Below are positions 33,480 to 45,670 of a stretch of DNA of 64,000 bases, in pieces (within the stretch, counting starts at the first letter, position 1; every line of letters begins with the position of its first letter). This DNA comes from Sipunculus nudus (taxonomy: Eukaryota > Annelida > Sipuncula > Golfingiida > Sipunculidae), in the NCBI GenBank assembly GCA_026874595.1, contig CM049320.1, positions 31,652,214 through 31,716,213 on the forward strand, read 5' to 3'. A program made the position numbers and the translations under genes. Below the pieces are notes generated by a model. The model was not told the DNA's origin, did no database searches, and saw nothing but the letters and a program-made list of their open reading frames with translations.

Positions 33480-35512
33480 CACCTAAGAATAATTTTTGTG
33501 CCATGTAACTGAAGTTATAATTGAAACAATATTTTTGTAGAAGAACAGTTTTGCAGTCCTCAGTTTGAGCTAGACATAATAATGGCCATAAGACCAACTT
33601 AAGTTTTTCTTATATTATTGAAAGAACCATGTCATACGATAATTCTTTTGAAAAAGTGAACGTTTCAACTTGACAGTTTCATCATAAACATTTTAAGCTG
33701 AAAGAGGCTAAAATTATGAGGTTTTTGCCCATAAAAACAGGTCAATGTAGGTGGCACATCAAAATCTGCAACTTCAAATATGAGTCATGTGACCAACATT
33801 TGCACAATACTTGGTAATGCTAGTATCTGTCATTTCTGAGATAACTATGTCAGTATGCTTACTTGGCCAAATGACCGTTCAAATTCATTTAACTCCAATA
33901 AAATTCATCAAATGCAAACCATTTGAACAAATTTGAGAGTGCTTGCCTCTGGGATCATTTCTGTAAAATATTGAACAATTTGGCTGGACCATTTACAAGA
34001 AGACTTTTAAAGGTTTTTCAGCTTTTCCCCTATAAAATCTAAGTAAATGCAGATAGCAAAAAACATAAGCTGAATCCTACAACATTGATATGTGACAGAT
34101 AATTGCATAAAATCTGGGGATGGTAGCTCCTGCAATTCCTGAGAAATTATGGGTTGATATACAGATGACCAATGACCCCCGTACAAAAAATGGTCAATGC
34201 AGGTGGCGCCACCAATACCTGAATTTCATTTATGACTCATGTGACCAACACTGGCATAAAATTTGGTGATGATAGCTCTGGCCGTTTCTGAGATTGTCAT
34301 TTTAGTATGCTTTTTTGGACAGATGACTAGGTTCAACTCCTGTAATTCGGCCAAAATTCACAGATCTTGAACCATTTGAACAAACTTGAGAGAGATGGTT
34401 GAAAAGATTATTTCTGTGAAATATTGAACAAATTGGCTTGACCATTTCAGAGGAGAAGATTTTAAAGGTTTTTAGCTTTTTCTCTATAAAATCTAAGAAA
34501 ATGCAGATTTTTTCAGATGGCTAATTTTTTTATTAAATTTCATGATGCTAGCTTGTCATTTTCGAAATAGTATGGGTCAACGTATACCTGTGATTGTAAA
34601 CATTGCCTGGCATGAGGAATATCTAAAATCATAAATCTACATTTTTTAAAAGTTTTTAAAAAACATTCTTGTCAATATAAACCAAAGATAACCTGAAATC
34701 TAAATGTCTGGAGGCATGATGTAATGGATGCTGGTAAACTGGTTCCAGGCTAGATGTGTCTGCTTCACACAGCTAACATATATGGTAAAATGACTCAATT
34801 CAATCTTTATTATTCAGCCAAAATTCATTCTTTGGAACCATAAAAGACAATTATTATAAGAATTATTCAGGGGATTATTCTCGTTATATTTAAACAAATT
34901 GGCCTCAGTGGCATAAGATAAAAAAACATTTTGCAGGTTTATATCTCATATGGGAAAATAAAGCAAAATGGCTAAGTTAAGCTTCCCAAAACTCAGCCAA
35001 AAATCATGGAACCAAAACCATTTGAACAAACTTGAATTATCAACATCTAAGGATAATTAATGTGTGAGGTTTAAGAATTTGGCCAAGTGGTTTTGAGAAG
35101 AAGATCTTTGTAACAACTGAGCTAAAATGGGCTGTTATGGCATATGACTAAATTTAGCTTCCCATAACTCAGCCAAAAATCCACTGAACTGAGACCATTT
35201 GAACAAACTTCAGAAAGCACGTAGGATCATTTCTGTGCGATATTAAACAATTTGGCCAAATGGTTTCAGAGAAGAAGTTTTTTGTAGCTGTCAGTATGAT
35301 ACGGGCACTGATGACCCCCGTTCAAAAAAGGCTGATGCAGGTGGCGCCACCAATACCTGAATTTCAGACATGACTCATATGACCAACATTGGCTTCAAAT
35401 TTGGTGATGACAGATAGTATGGGTTAACGTACAGACAACGGACGACAGCCAACGGACGAAGGACGCTGGACAACGCCACACCATCGCATAAGCTCACAGG
35501 TTGGCTAAAAAA
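33480..35512 (+). mobile_element. Modular element ending AGGTTGGCTAAAAAA
   Basis: The plus-strand end reads acggacgacagccaacggac...gcataagctcacaggttggctaaaa, with CTAA at 35505-35508. Inside, gcaggtggcgccaccaatac recurs at 34199 and 35337 with flanking atgactcatgtgaccaacat, and gaaccatttgaacaaactt recurs several times. The left limit is uncertain. Confidence 0.55.
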
Positions 35513-38500
35513 GGTAACAAGTTTTGTTATAACACACAATTAGTCACAGAAATGATATAAATTAAAGCTAATCCAAAAATACTATTTCAATTGTATAGTT
35601 CAGCCTAAAACATATAAAGTATTAATTTTGCTTATTTACAATATACGTATACAAATGTTAATGACTAACCATTTAATTAAACATTTTGATTTCTCTATTT
35701 AAAACGTTAATTAAAATTTGCATCAAGTACTATGGAAGGGTCATTACCAGTTTTAAAATAAAATATCTCTCTGTTGCATGGAGATCAACTCCAAATATGT
35801 ATATGAAACCAAAGAATTTTCAGATATCTCATGCAATATATAGCACACGACACAATAAAAGTGTGTTTCCAGAGGTAAGAAAATGTGCAACCTGCCACCA
35901 GATGGCAGGTCGTAACTATGCAGTTAACCTCCTCACAGGGTGTCATATATTGGTATGTTATTGTCTGATGTACCTGGATTGGCCCAGTGTGTGGAGGCTG
36001 ATGTGTGACTTCCCTAGTAGAATATGCACAACTTGTAGAAATGTAAAGATAAAACACAGAATTGAATTTTAAAAGATATAACTCCAAAACTTGAGTTAAT
36101 TAGTAGATTATGAAAATGTATATTGTAAAGTATATTGCAAATAAATGTCATGAAGAATTGCACAATGCATAAAATTATGCATTCTAAAAAGTATTTATAC
36201 ATATCACTAGAGTATATCAACTTTATCATGACAACACTATACAAGGACCAACAACCAGTTAAACATTCATGAACATCCACAGGAACAAAACATTTCAGGC
36301 ACATTCAATGGTAAACCATAAAGAACAACCATGATATATAATATAGTGCACAGCTAAAATTCTCAGGCAGCGGTTATACAATGCGGTCTTACTGTATCTC
36401 CTTCGCTTTAACCGCTGCCTTGTATAGCAGGAATCTCCAGGTTTCACCAAAAGGGATGGCAGAGGGCAAAGATTTGTAATAAGACCAACGAGAGCATGGT
36501 ATAACACTGCACATTTAACTCAAAGTTTTTAGCCTGCAACGTCCCACTCTCATTGGTCTGATTTTTGGCCCTGGTGTTGAAACCCAAAAATTTTTGCTAA
36601 ACAAAACAGCTATTAAAGGGAAGAAGATCTGCATCAACTGCAGTGTAAACTGTAGTTTTATCGCAACTAACTTTCATTCAGATCACATGAGCATATTTAA
36701 ACATTTCCTTTTCCCAAAAGAGGAACTGGCCAGATGCCCCCCCCCCTCTGATAATAAGCAAACATATATTATCTGCTCTGAGACCCAAATCATGAAACTG
36801 ATAAAACTTAATAATGCAAATCAATGTAATTTACATCCTTTCATCTAAATTAAATAGTCTCTACCTCCATAGTACCAGAGTATACTATAGAATCATCTAC
36901 CTACAGATGAAGCACAGATATTTAATAATCTGGAAGAAGACACTTGATAAATATGGATGACGTTGGATAGTGTTAAGGCAAGTTTCTGTCCAGAAACCAG
37001 TTTTTGGTGGAGTTTGGTTTAAAACCTTCAGATGGACAAACAGTCAAATGCATCCCCATACAGGTTTCTAATTCTGGCAACTATTATATAAAATGTGAAT
37101 TCATTAGGATAATATTCAGGTATGGTATCAGCACAAACCAGTGCATATTGCGATTTTAGTTGATACCCTGTCAGATACAGAGACAGACAATAAACATTTT
37201 ATCCAAACTTTTACTGAGAGAAACTATTACATGTATACAGAATCTGGAAGAAATTTGGAGCATATTTAGGAAAATTATAGCTCTTGTTCCCATATGAAGC
37301 TAAAAAGATGACCAGACAAATAGACATGTATTTCATTTCAAGTCAACCATGTTAAAATCACAGATAGAGGTGTTTCCCATCTTTGTAAGACCAAGTCTGT
37401 AACATTATCACGCACTCACAGACCGTAGTTCTGTGACCCTTTCCAGCATCTATTTCATGAATAATGAAAAAGGCAATTGGACCAATCAGATTACTCAAGG
37501 ACACCTGTTTTAGTGTTGAGAATCTATCCAATCAAATCAGCCTGTCCTGCTTCTGTAACATGTTCTAGTTCATACGGCGTTTTTAAGAGTGTGGTGCTTA
37601 CATTCTATTGGTTGGGTTTGATTGACAGTTGTGTTTCAAGCCTGAAAACTTGCATTCTTTTTCATTATTCATGAAAAAAGATCCTGGAGAGGGTTGTTGA
37701 ACCAAGGTTTGTGAGTGCTTGGTCATGTCACAGACTTGGTCATGTGAAGATGGTGTTTCCTCCCATCACTTTTTAGCACATCATCACAGCATTACATCTG
37801 GTGATTATAAATATCTCTTCCTCATTTTCACATTTCAAAATCATGGAATGCTTAACTGTAACAAATAATGTTAAACATTTCCCTCTGACATTTCTCTTTA
37901 TCAAAAACATGCTTAAAATACACTGTCTTAACAGTTCTTCACATTACACATCAGGCACAGATAGGCATTTACAAAATAATGTTATAGAAGTATTCCTTGA
38001 ATTTTTCATTGATCAAAATTATAAATAGTATAACATAGTTCTTGTTGAATCATTTTCAGTTTAACACATATGACATTAACATAAACACAATATTTAACAC
38101 ACCTTTTACATTAAAGGTTACGATTTATCTCATGCTTTTATCAAACATGCTTAGTTTTTCAACTCGCACTTATTTTTCACAAGAATTCTTGATCACTCCG
38201 GTTGATTTTCCCGTTTAAAATGCTTTCTTTATATAACAGCATACAGCCATGATCATTCCTCTTCTGTGTACTTTTGTCATTAAGAGGATAAATTTAACAA
38301 AAATATCATAAAATTATCAATTCAATGTCATATACATTATCTTGTCAAATTATAATCAAGATTGAATCAAGAATTGATATAAAAATAGTGAACTTAATGA
38401 ATTTGGCAAAAGCCATCATATCAAATTAAATACAACATTATATCTCTCAAAATGAAATCATTGATAAAATATGCATAATGCTTTACATGCATTATTGTGG

Positions 38501-38735
38501 AAAGCAGTGAGTTTCAGCATCTGAATGTTTATGTGACTCTGTATTTTACTGCTGTGTTTACATTACACACATATCAAGGAGTCAGGAATTAATCCATACT
38601 GAGACAGGGTTAAACCTGGCCTGGCATATACAGATTCAATCCATCCAGATATAGTGTTATCTGAATGCTCATTTAAAATGTTATCTGGATTCAATCAGGA
38701 AAACAACGACATGAGGAACATTTGGAACCTTTTCT
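35513..38735. other. Intergenic DNA, probable 3' UTR of the copine-like gene at its right end
   Basis: No repeat family or convincing ORF was found. The ORF at 35686-36072 (128 codons) is unlike any protein I know. A 12-bp perfect stem lies at 36365-36420. I did not find a clear minus-strand AATAAA close to the stop at 38736, so the end of this gene's transcript is unresolved. Confidence 0.45.
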
Positions 38736-39044
38736 TTACATATCTAATAAACCTAGACGACGGATTGCTTTAAATTGGTCTGGAATTTCCATCAGAGCAT
38801 GCAAGGCAAAAGTGGCATCAATATTTTTTCCAAAGGAGCAGACTCTGTGAAAATCAACAAACTGGAAGTTATCGAACTGTCTCTGTGGAAGGCGATCATC
38901 AAACTCTCTCATCATGTCCCAGGGACCATCCCCGACACCAACCATGATGATTGACAGCGGCCATTTTGAGGCTTCTACAATCGCATCACGAGTCAGACGC
39001 TCACTTGTCACCTGACCATCAGCCACAATCACAAGGATGTGATA
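38736..39044 (-). CDS. Copine-like gene exon 5, with stop
   Basis: The acceptor is acttttcag|tatcac. It encodes [42 protein letters not shown] and [16 protein letters not shown], then LGLLDM and a stop. No RING-coding sequence follows in this exon. Confidence 0.93.
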   Translation of the reverse strand, partial: YHILVIVADGQVTSERLTRDAIVEASKWPLSIIMVGVGDGPWDMMREFDDRLPQRQFDNFQFVDFHRVCSFGKNIDATFALHALMEIPDQFKAIRRLGLLDM

Positions 39045-42000
39045 CTGAAAAGTAAAATATCACCTTTATGAATATGCAATACTAGCTGATAAACCCGGTA
39101 TACCGTGCTTTTTACCGGGGTTTGGGAGATATATTTACTGAGATATTGAATGTTGGCTCATTTTTTTATTATAAAAGTAAAAAGAAAATATAGATTTTTA
39201 ATGGGACACTCTCTGAATACGATATGTACAATACTACAAATATTTTTTTACTGTTATTTTGTGTCGCTGTGCTCGTGGCAAAAATCATACCCCAGTATGT
39301 TTACCTTGAAGACCTGGTCAGTGAAGGTTTACATTGCGAACCGGAATGAGACACGGAGGCATACAGTGTTTTGTTGATATTTGACTGGTTTCTATCGTTG
39401 GACGTATGAAGAATAGGTTGATGTGAGGAACACATGAAAGAATAATTAAATGTACATTACAAGGAAACTGTTCCTGAAGCAGGAAACCGAAATATGCATT
39501 CATCGTAAGTAGCAGAAGCGGACCCAGCGGGACTCCATGTAGTGGGTCCGTATCCCATTTTCAACCACCGCCACCTTTTTTTCATCGTATCAGACAAATT
39601 TTGAGGCCTGAAACCCTGGCCACCACCCAACCCAAGGCCTGTTCCTGAAATCGGGACCTTGAATTAGGTTTTGTCATTAATCCTCCTGGGTTGAACTCTC
39701 CATTTCATAAAGTGAGAAACATGTGTTTTTCTCTTTTACTGACCACACACGTAGGTCAAATCCCTCATTGAAAGCAAGCGTTATTCATATCAACAATAGT
39801 CCTTAGTGTTAGAGGTTAAGTGACCACGATGCACGCATTCTGGTGATTGCCGAAGGCAGTTCGGCTACGCTCGGTAAAAAAACGGAAAACTCACTCAACA
39901 TTATATATATGTACATTAAAAATTATTTATTTTCATATGGCCAATGTCACTTCAGGGATAATAACCTTCAAGTTTCAAATGATGTATGGCACAATATTGT
40001 ACACAACGAGGTTTTAGAGAACATTGCGAACAAACATGAACCAAATTCCTTTTATAAGTATTAGATAGGAACAACACCCTTATGAATATGTAAATAAGGA
40101 ATATCATCTGTATGAATATGCAATAAGGAATAACACCTTTATGATAATGCAAATAAGGAATAACACCTTTATGAATATGTAAATAAGGAATATCATCTGT
40201 ATGAATATGCAATAATTAAATCACCTCTATGAATATGCAATAAATAATATTACCTTTATGAATATGTAATAAGAAATATCATCTATATAGAAAATCACCT
40301 TTATGAATATGCAATAAAAAGAGAAATATTATCTCTAAGATTATGCACAAAGAAGAATATCAACTTTCTGCATATACAAAAAAGCATATATACCCTCTTT
40401 ATTAACAGGCAAACAATAAAATATCATCTTTATGAATAGAGGAATATCAATTGTATGAATATGCCAAGAGGAATATCATTTCATACACTATTTATTATAC
40501 TGGTATATCATACAAAACTTAGTATTACAAGAAGATAAACATTTCATGTTCTTTCCCATGACCTTATGGTCAGCTTTTAAAAAAAGGACCAAATTACATC
40601 ATTTAATTTAAAATAACAGCATTAAAACATGGCTCCCTCTTAATATGTTAAAAATATTTTTTTTTAATCACAATCAAATATTATAAAAAATTATAAATAC
40701 AATTCATAAAAATAATTACCTATTAGACACAGTGTGCCACCTTTAAAATTATATATATTTCACTTGGTCTAATCATGAATTTAATACAATCATTGGACCG
40801 ACCTTAAATCAAGTGTTTTTTGTCAGGGATGCCACCTCGAAATAATTTAATTTCATAATAAGAAATGTTTGTCAAGACATGTCTGCATTTTCCAAGTATG
40901 TATTCTCCAGGCACCAATGACATCACCACTTTTTTTCACAGTTGCTGGGTGTGCACTTTATTAATGACTTAACTATTAAATGGTAAGATGATAAATTTTT
41001 TTTTAATTAATTGCAAAAATAAACAATTCAGCATATATTATACTTACTGCTTTTGTATGCTTGACTATTTCCACTGCCTGGTTAATCAGTGGGGCAAAGT
41101 TTGTGGGGCCACTCAAACGGACCTTTGGAGTAATTTCATTATATGCCACAAGTGCATCTTCAAAGCCCCTGCAGTAGCCCTGAAAAAAAAAATAACACTG
41201 ACCTTTAACCGATCACTGTAAAACTAAGAATATGAGGAGTTCATGTTGACTAATTCTTGAACCTTTAAATGTTTAAATGATCAAATGCCTACTTTAACAC
41301 ATATATAGTCAGTGACATTGCATGTGGCATGGTTTACAAAACATTAACGAGAGCATAGTAAGATCACAGTAAAACTGACATACATCTAAAGATTTAATAC
41401 AGTGAGCAGAATCTATTAATATAAAATGTTTCAAGATTTTTAAAAGTAACACATGAGGCAGACTGCTGAACTGATTTTATCAGAATGTTCCACAATTTTG
41501 GACCTAGAGTCCTGAAATTTGGCCATTGTAGGTAATTCTAATGAAGAGATCTAACATTTTCAATTTCTTCCATTTTATCACTAAGTGATCACTGATCTGT
41601 AAAGTCATTAACAATGAACTGGTTGGATATTTTACATTACTTTTCATTTAATTCATGATATTCTATAAATTAATGATACTACAAATTATAGAATTATACA
41701 GTAACCAACAATTTCTTAGATGTGTATTTTAAAATTCAAATAGAAATATATGACAGTATAATTTAAATGAAGTTGCAATATCTGAATAATAAAGCAATTA
41801 TGATAATAGGCAAATAGGTGAACTTGTTCCCCAAAACATTTTATTCTATTATGTCCTATAGTTAACAACTAAAAAAAATCTTCATTCTGATAATTACACA
41901 TTAATTATAACCAGTTTAGTATTGCACATATAAATCTCAATTCTACATAGTCAAACTTTACGTTTTTAGGAACAACTTTAAACAGAAGAAAAATAAAGAT

Positions 42001-45000
42001 CTGACCTCCTGTCTGAAAGGAAAAATTCCTTTATCTTTGGTTGAAGAGTCACCAAACCCAAATGTTGGGATGACCCCTTCATCAGCAAACGGATCCAAAG
42101 TTTTACCAAGAATATGCATCACCTGCAAGATTCATACAAAAATTCTCATTTAGTGTTTTTTTTTAATATTTTTTCAGCGGAGGTGATTGCCTCCATTTTT
42201 TAATGCTAACTTTAAATATGTATCTGTACATCTGCAGAAATTCATTCCAGTTTCAGACTACATGAAAGGGCAGTATCTCATGCCTCCTCTCATTTTATAT
42301 CCTTGCGTCAACCAGGCCCTGTGACTACTGCAACTGCAGGTCCTAGGTGCCTTATTGTCCCCATTGCTGAGTTACAACTGAGGAACCCCCGAAAGGCACA
42401 CTTGTTTGTGATTGAAACATGCCTGTTGGGCACAGCCATCCCATTAAGCGTGCATTAATTTTCATTCAGTCATAATATTCATAAGGGCACTGGTTGTAAA
42501 ATTAGGTTTGATGACAGAAAGAAAGAAAACAAACAAAGATAAATTATTAATGGATTATTCATGGTTTTATTTATTACTGACCTCCTGTATTTCTGTAAAA
42601 TATGCTAATATTAATGAATATTCACATAAACTTGAATAAATCATGTTAATATAGAAATCACACACACTGTGAGTGGCCCTCTGTTTGTATGGTATCAAAT
42701 TGGTAGATAGGGGTCTGATTTTCAAACAGAACACATGTTTATGTTCACGCTGAGAGGTCCAGGTTATAGGCTAATTGTTGACACTTTTCCACTGATTAAA
42801 TTTCAGGTTCTAGTTAATATGCATCTTTCTCTGTGCACACATTATCATTTATAATCGATTATACAAAGATGTCACAAATTTAATTAATTATGAAAGGAAA
42901 TGACCATACATCCATGTCATTGATTATATGGCACACCACTAAGATTCATGCACTGAAATTGAGTCATACCTTTTATTTAATAATGGCTAGATCAATGCCT
43001 CCATTATACTTTACATGAACATGATAAAATGCTGGCTCCTAGGTTAGTGACCAAGCCAAATGTGTAAACTTGAACTTCCTACTATTTATCTAGATTTGCC
43101 ATGCTGTATTCAAAATTTAATTTATGCAGTGATTTATGAAATTATATCATACATTTTCATTTTTGCTAAAAAGTTTTGAGAGATATTTCTGCAAATATCA
43201 TTCTATAAACATATAGAATTAATATCTGTGCTTGAATCTTAGTTGGTGAATAGGTCCCAACTGAAATCTGGCCAGTTTTACTAAGTACAAATTTGTTATG
43301 GCAATTTTTTGTCATTGTTTATCTTTAAGCAAACAAGTATGTATGCTTGCATACTTAATGTTATGTCTTAGTTGTTTTTCAATTAAACTTATTTATACTA
43401 TGGGAGGCAGAAGTGCAATATATAATAAAATATAAAGAGGGCCCTCTTGGCATCTTTTTTATTTACCATAATTTCTTCTGGTCTTTGTTTGAAAATTTTA
43501 AATCATCATGAGTTACAGTAGTGTCGTTTATCCACACATTTATCAGAAAAATCATTAATACGATACAAAAATGTTAACTGTAGTCAAGGATTTTATATTT
43601 TAATCTGTCAGAATCTGAAAATGTCCAGTATTGGACTAATCATGGTGAATCCTGTGAAATTGGTTATTCAGTGATCGTTTTTCTGAACAAAAACCCAGTC
43701 TGCCAAGCCCTTCAGATGTATTTAACAACTAGAATATCAGCAGAAGCTGACAAAAGCCCTCAGCCAAAAGAACAGTGTTTAGAGGTGGTAACAGTAACAA
43801 GTACTAAATATCTGTTCTCACATGGATGTATATCTGTACATGTCCAAGTTATAAATTTAAAATGGAGAGGTATGTACCATGATTCATAAAAATCCACCAA
43901 ATGCTTCCTGAAAAATAAGTTTCTAAGAAAAGTATGTCAAGGTCACCCATCTTTGAACCTGACCGAGATTTTGTCGATATACAGCTTCACCAAAGAAATA
44001 AAATTCCTATTGTGTATCCTTTTAGAGATATCCCGCTCACAAGGCCAAAGTTGAAAAATCCAAGAAAAATTCATTAAAAATAAGAAATTGCAGGTGGCAC
44101 CCCCAAACTTGTGCAGCAGTTACAGACCATCACTCCCTATGATCATAGTAAGTATTGTGAAAATCCAGCCAATGGTTCCTGAGAAATAAGCTTCTAAATG
44201 TTTTTTCTATAATCAGCTCTAAAACGTAGAAAAATAGGTCAAGGTCATCCATCTTCGAACTTGACTGAGATTTTGTAGATATACAACTTTACGGAGGAAA
44301 TAAAATTCTGACAGTGAATCCTTTTCAAGATACATCTTCACCGAAAAAATAAAATTCCTACGGTGAACCCTTTTAGAGATATCCCGCTCACAAGCCCAAA
44401 GTTGAAAAATCTGATAAAAATTCATTTAAAATCAGATATTGTAGGTGGCGCCACCAAACTTGTGTAGCAGGTACAGATTATCAGTCCCAATAATCATAGT
44501 AAGTTTTGTGAAAATCCACCAAATGGTTCCTGAGTTATAAGCATCTAAGTGTTTTTCTATAATCAGCTCTAAAATGTAGAAAAATAGGTCAAGGTCACCC
44601 ATCTTCGAACTTGACCGAGATTTTGTTGATATACAACTTTACGGAGGAAATAAAATTCTGACAGTGAATCCTTTTCAAGATATCCCGCTCACAAGGTAAA
44701 AGTTAACGGACGCCGGACGGACGGACAGCTTGGGTGAGGACAATAGCCCATCAGCCTAAGAGCTGAGGGCTAAAAAGTCAACTGATGTTCAATAGTCAAA
44801 TGATGAATGGGAAAATAATTCATAATGGTTCCACAGTATGCTCCTACCTGTTGATATGGATTGGGATTACCAGGTTCCAGAGCATGAAGACTCCGACCTC
44901 CAAAAGTCTTTTGTCCTTGATGTAGATTACTTACAGTGTAGTCTATACCTGTATAAAAGAAAGTGCACTTTCTTCAAATATGTAAAAATTTATTTCTTTT

Positions 45001-45598
45001 GTACAGCAGGGTAAATCCCTTATTAAAATTTACAATCTTAAGAACAAATGTATCTTTGAAAATGAAGTTGTGTTTGAATTATAAGCAAATATGCAGATAA
45101 ATTCATAGTAAAATATGTACCATAACACACATACAATTTAACTTATATTTCTTGTAATTATTATATCTTTGAAATATAATTTGTACTGCATGTAAAAAAA
45201 ATATTCAGATTAACTCAAAGTAAGACATAAACCCACAACACATACATAACCATAAAATTATATTAACATTTAATGATGAAACAAATCTTAATCCCAAATA
45301 TAAATCAATGAACCAATATTTACAAATACAACTAACCGAATATAAGATTGCTTGACTCCAGGCCAGCCTGACGGATAGCCTTGCTCACATCCTCAAGTCC
45401 ATGAAACTGGTCCACAATAGCATTGATATGGTTAACCTGGTAAAGATGGAGGAGGGAATTCCTTCTGTCTACCTCCGCTGCCAGGTCTGGGTACAAACGC
45501 TCAGGTTTGATTGGAGGACCTCGAGGAGGCTTCACGCAGAACTTCCGAATAATATACACAATGGCCACCACAAGTCCTACAGCTACTACTAACTCCAT
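38736..45598 (-). CDS. Membrane-anchored copine/RGLG-type vWA-domain protein, 5 coding exons
   Basis: The exons 45598-45337, 44948-44848, 42122-42006, 41179-41048 and 39044-38736 join in frame to 306 residues, all with GT-AG borders. Residues 3-17 ([15 protein letters not shown]) are a short membrane segment followed by RK and a Pro-rich linker. Residues 60-300 are a copine-type vWA domain: [17 protein letters not shown], then [20 protein letters not shown], then [19 protein letters not shown]. The metal site appears intact: D90-x-T92-x-S94, T186 in SGPTNF, D213 in VADGQ. The family includes copines (with C2 domains) and plant RGLG ubiquitin ligases (with a C-terminal RING). This protein has neither and stops at LGLLDM. 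A membrane-bound, metal-dependent adaptor is the likely role (inference). Confidence 0.9.
39060..39085. repeat. Single unit of the 30-bp minisatellite
   Basis: The string tcacctttatgaatatgcaata next to the exon 5 acceptor equals the unit of the array at 40065-40475. Confidence 0.6.
39086..40064. other. Segment separating the minisatellite unit from its array
   Basis: It starts ctagctgataaacccggtat then accgtgctttttaccgg and contains aagcggacccagcggga-type sequence near 39516 and a Pu/CG patch (gccgaaggcagttcggctac near 39850). It may be an inserted element. The ends are not defined and no protein is recognised. Confidence 0.3.
40065..40475. repeat. AT-rich minisatellite, about 30-bp unit
   Basis: The unit tatgaatatg(c/t)aaataagga then ata(t/a)caccttt repeats with spacings of 28-30 bp (40081, 40111, 40140, 40170, 40200, 40228). 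It decays to the right. It lies in the last intron of the copine-like gene. Confidence 0.8.
41048..41179 (-). CDS. Copine-like gene exon 4
   Basis: The acceptor is tttttcag|ggctac and the donor is aaagca|gtaagt. It has 44 codons: [20 protein letters not shown] then [19 protein letters not shown], including the metal-site Thr. Confidence 0.92.
42006..42122 (-). CDS. Copine-like gene exon 3
   Basis: The acceptor is cttgcag|gtgatg and the donor is caggag|gtcaga (weaker, GTCAG). It has 39 codons beginning [16 protein letters not shown] and containing [17 protein letters not shown]. Confidence 0.92.
42178..42452 (-). mobile_element. tRNA-derived SINE, copy 3, head missing
   Basis: The minus strand matches the body and tail of the SINE at 7697 (acatctgcagaaattcattc; catcccattaagcgtgc; gcctccattttttaatgcta). 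The tRNA-like head is absent, so it is 5'-truncated. Confidence 0.65.
42846..42955 (-). mobile_element. hAT-like MITE end
   Basis: The plus strand reads gattatatggcacaccacta, the reverse of TAGTGGTGTGCCA seen at 11632. AT-rich sequence with aatcgatta lies inward. Confidence 0.35.
43848..44776 (+). mobile_element. TTTTTAGCCCTCAGC family, copy 2
   Basis: The plus-strand end is ggacggacagcttgggtgag...gagctgagggctaaaaag with CTAA at 44770-44773 after an AGCCC/GGGCT palindrome. About 2.5 modules of roughly 360 bp repeat (aggtcaaggtca(t/c)ccatctt; agatatcccgctcacaag; gtggcgccaccaaacttgtg). The reverse-complement copy is at 9987-10650. Confidence 0.65.
44848..44948 (-). CDS. Copine-like gene exon 2
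   Basis: The acceptor is atacag|gtatag and the donor is caacag|gtagga. It encodes [20 protein letters not shown] and then [14 protein letters not shown], carrying the D-x-T-x-S metal motif. Confidence 0.92.
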
Positions 45599-45620
45599 GC
45601 CACTTTTTCTCTGTTGATTC
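45337..45620 (-). CDS. Copine-like gene exon 1 (coding from 45598)
   Basis: The acceptor ttgctttag|gaatcaacag at 45621-45622 shows that an upstream 5' UTR exon exists. ATG at 45598 begins MELVVAVGL. An in-frame Met further up (45664) lies across the intron border, so it is not used. The donor is attcg|gttagt. It encodes the anchor, the linker and [14 protein letters not shown]. Confidence 0.85.
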
Positions 45621-45670
45621 CTAAAGCAATAAAAATATAAGAACAACCAGATGTGGTCGGACAATGGTCC

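Noticed and set aside
35686-36072. 128-codon plus-strand ORF
   Set aside because: The longest plus ORF in the intergenic region, but it has no family match by eye, starts inside AT-rich DNA and overlaps an equally long minus ORF.
40065-40475. CRISPR-like regular repeat array
   Set aside because: Units are adjacent and degenerate with no unique spacers, and the DNA is animal. It is a minisatellite.
45599-45664. Longer N-terminus (Met at 45664) for the copine-like protein
   Set aside because: The extension would cross an evident splice acceptor (ttgctttag at 45621). The Met at 45598 gives a clean membrane-anchor start.
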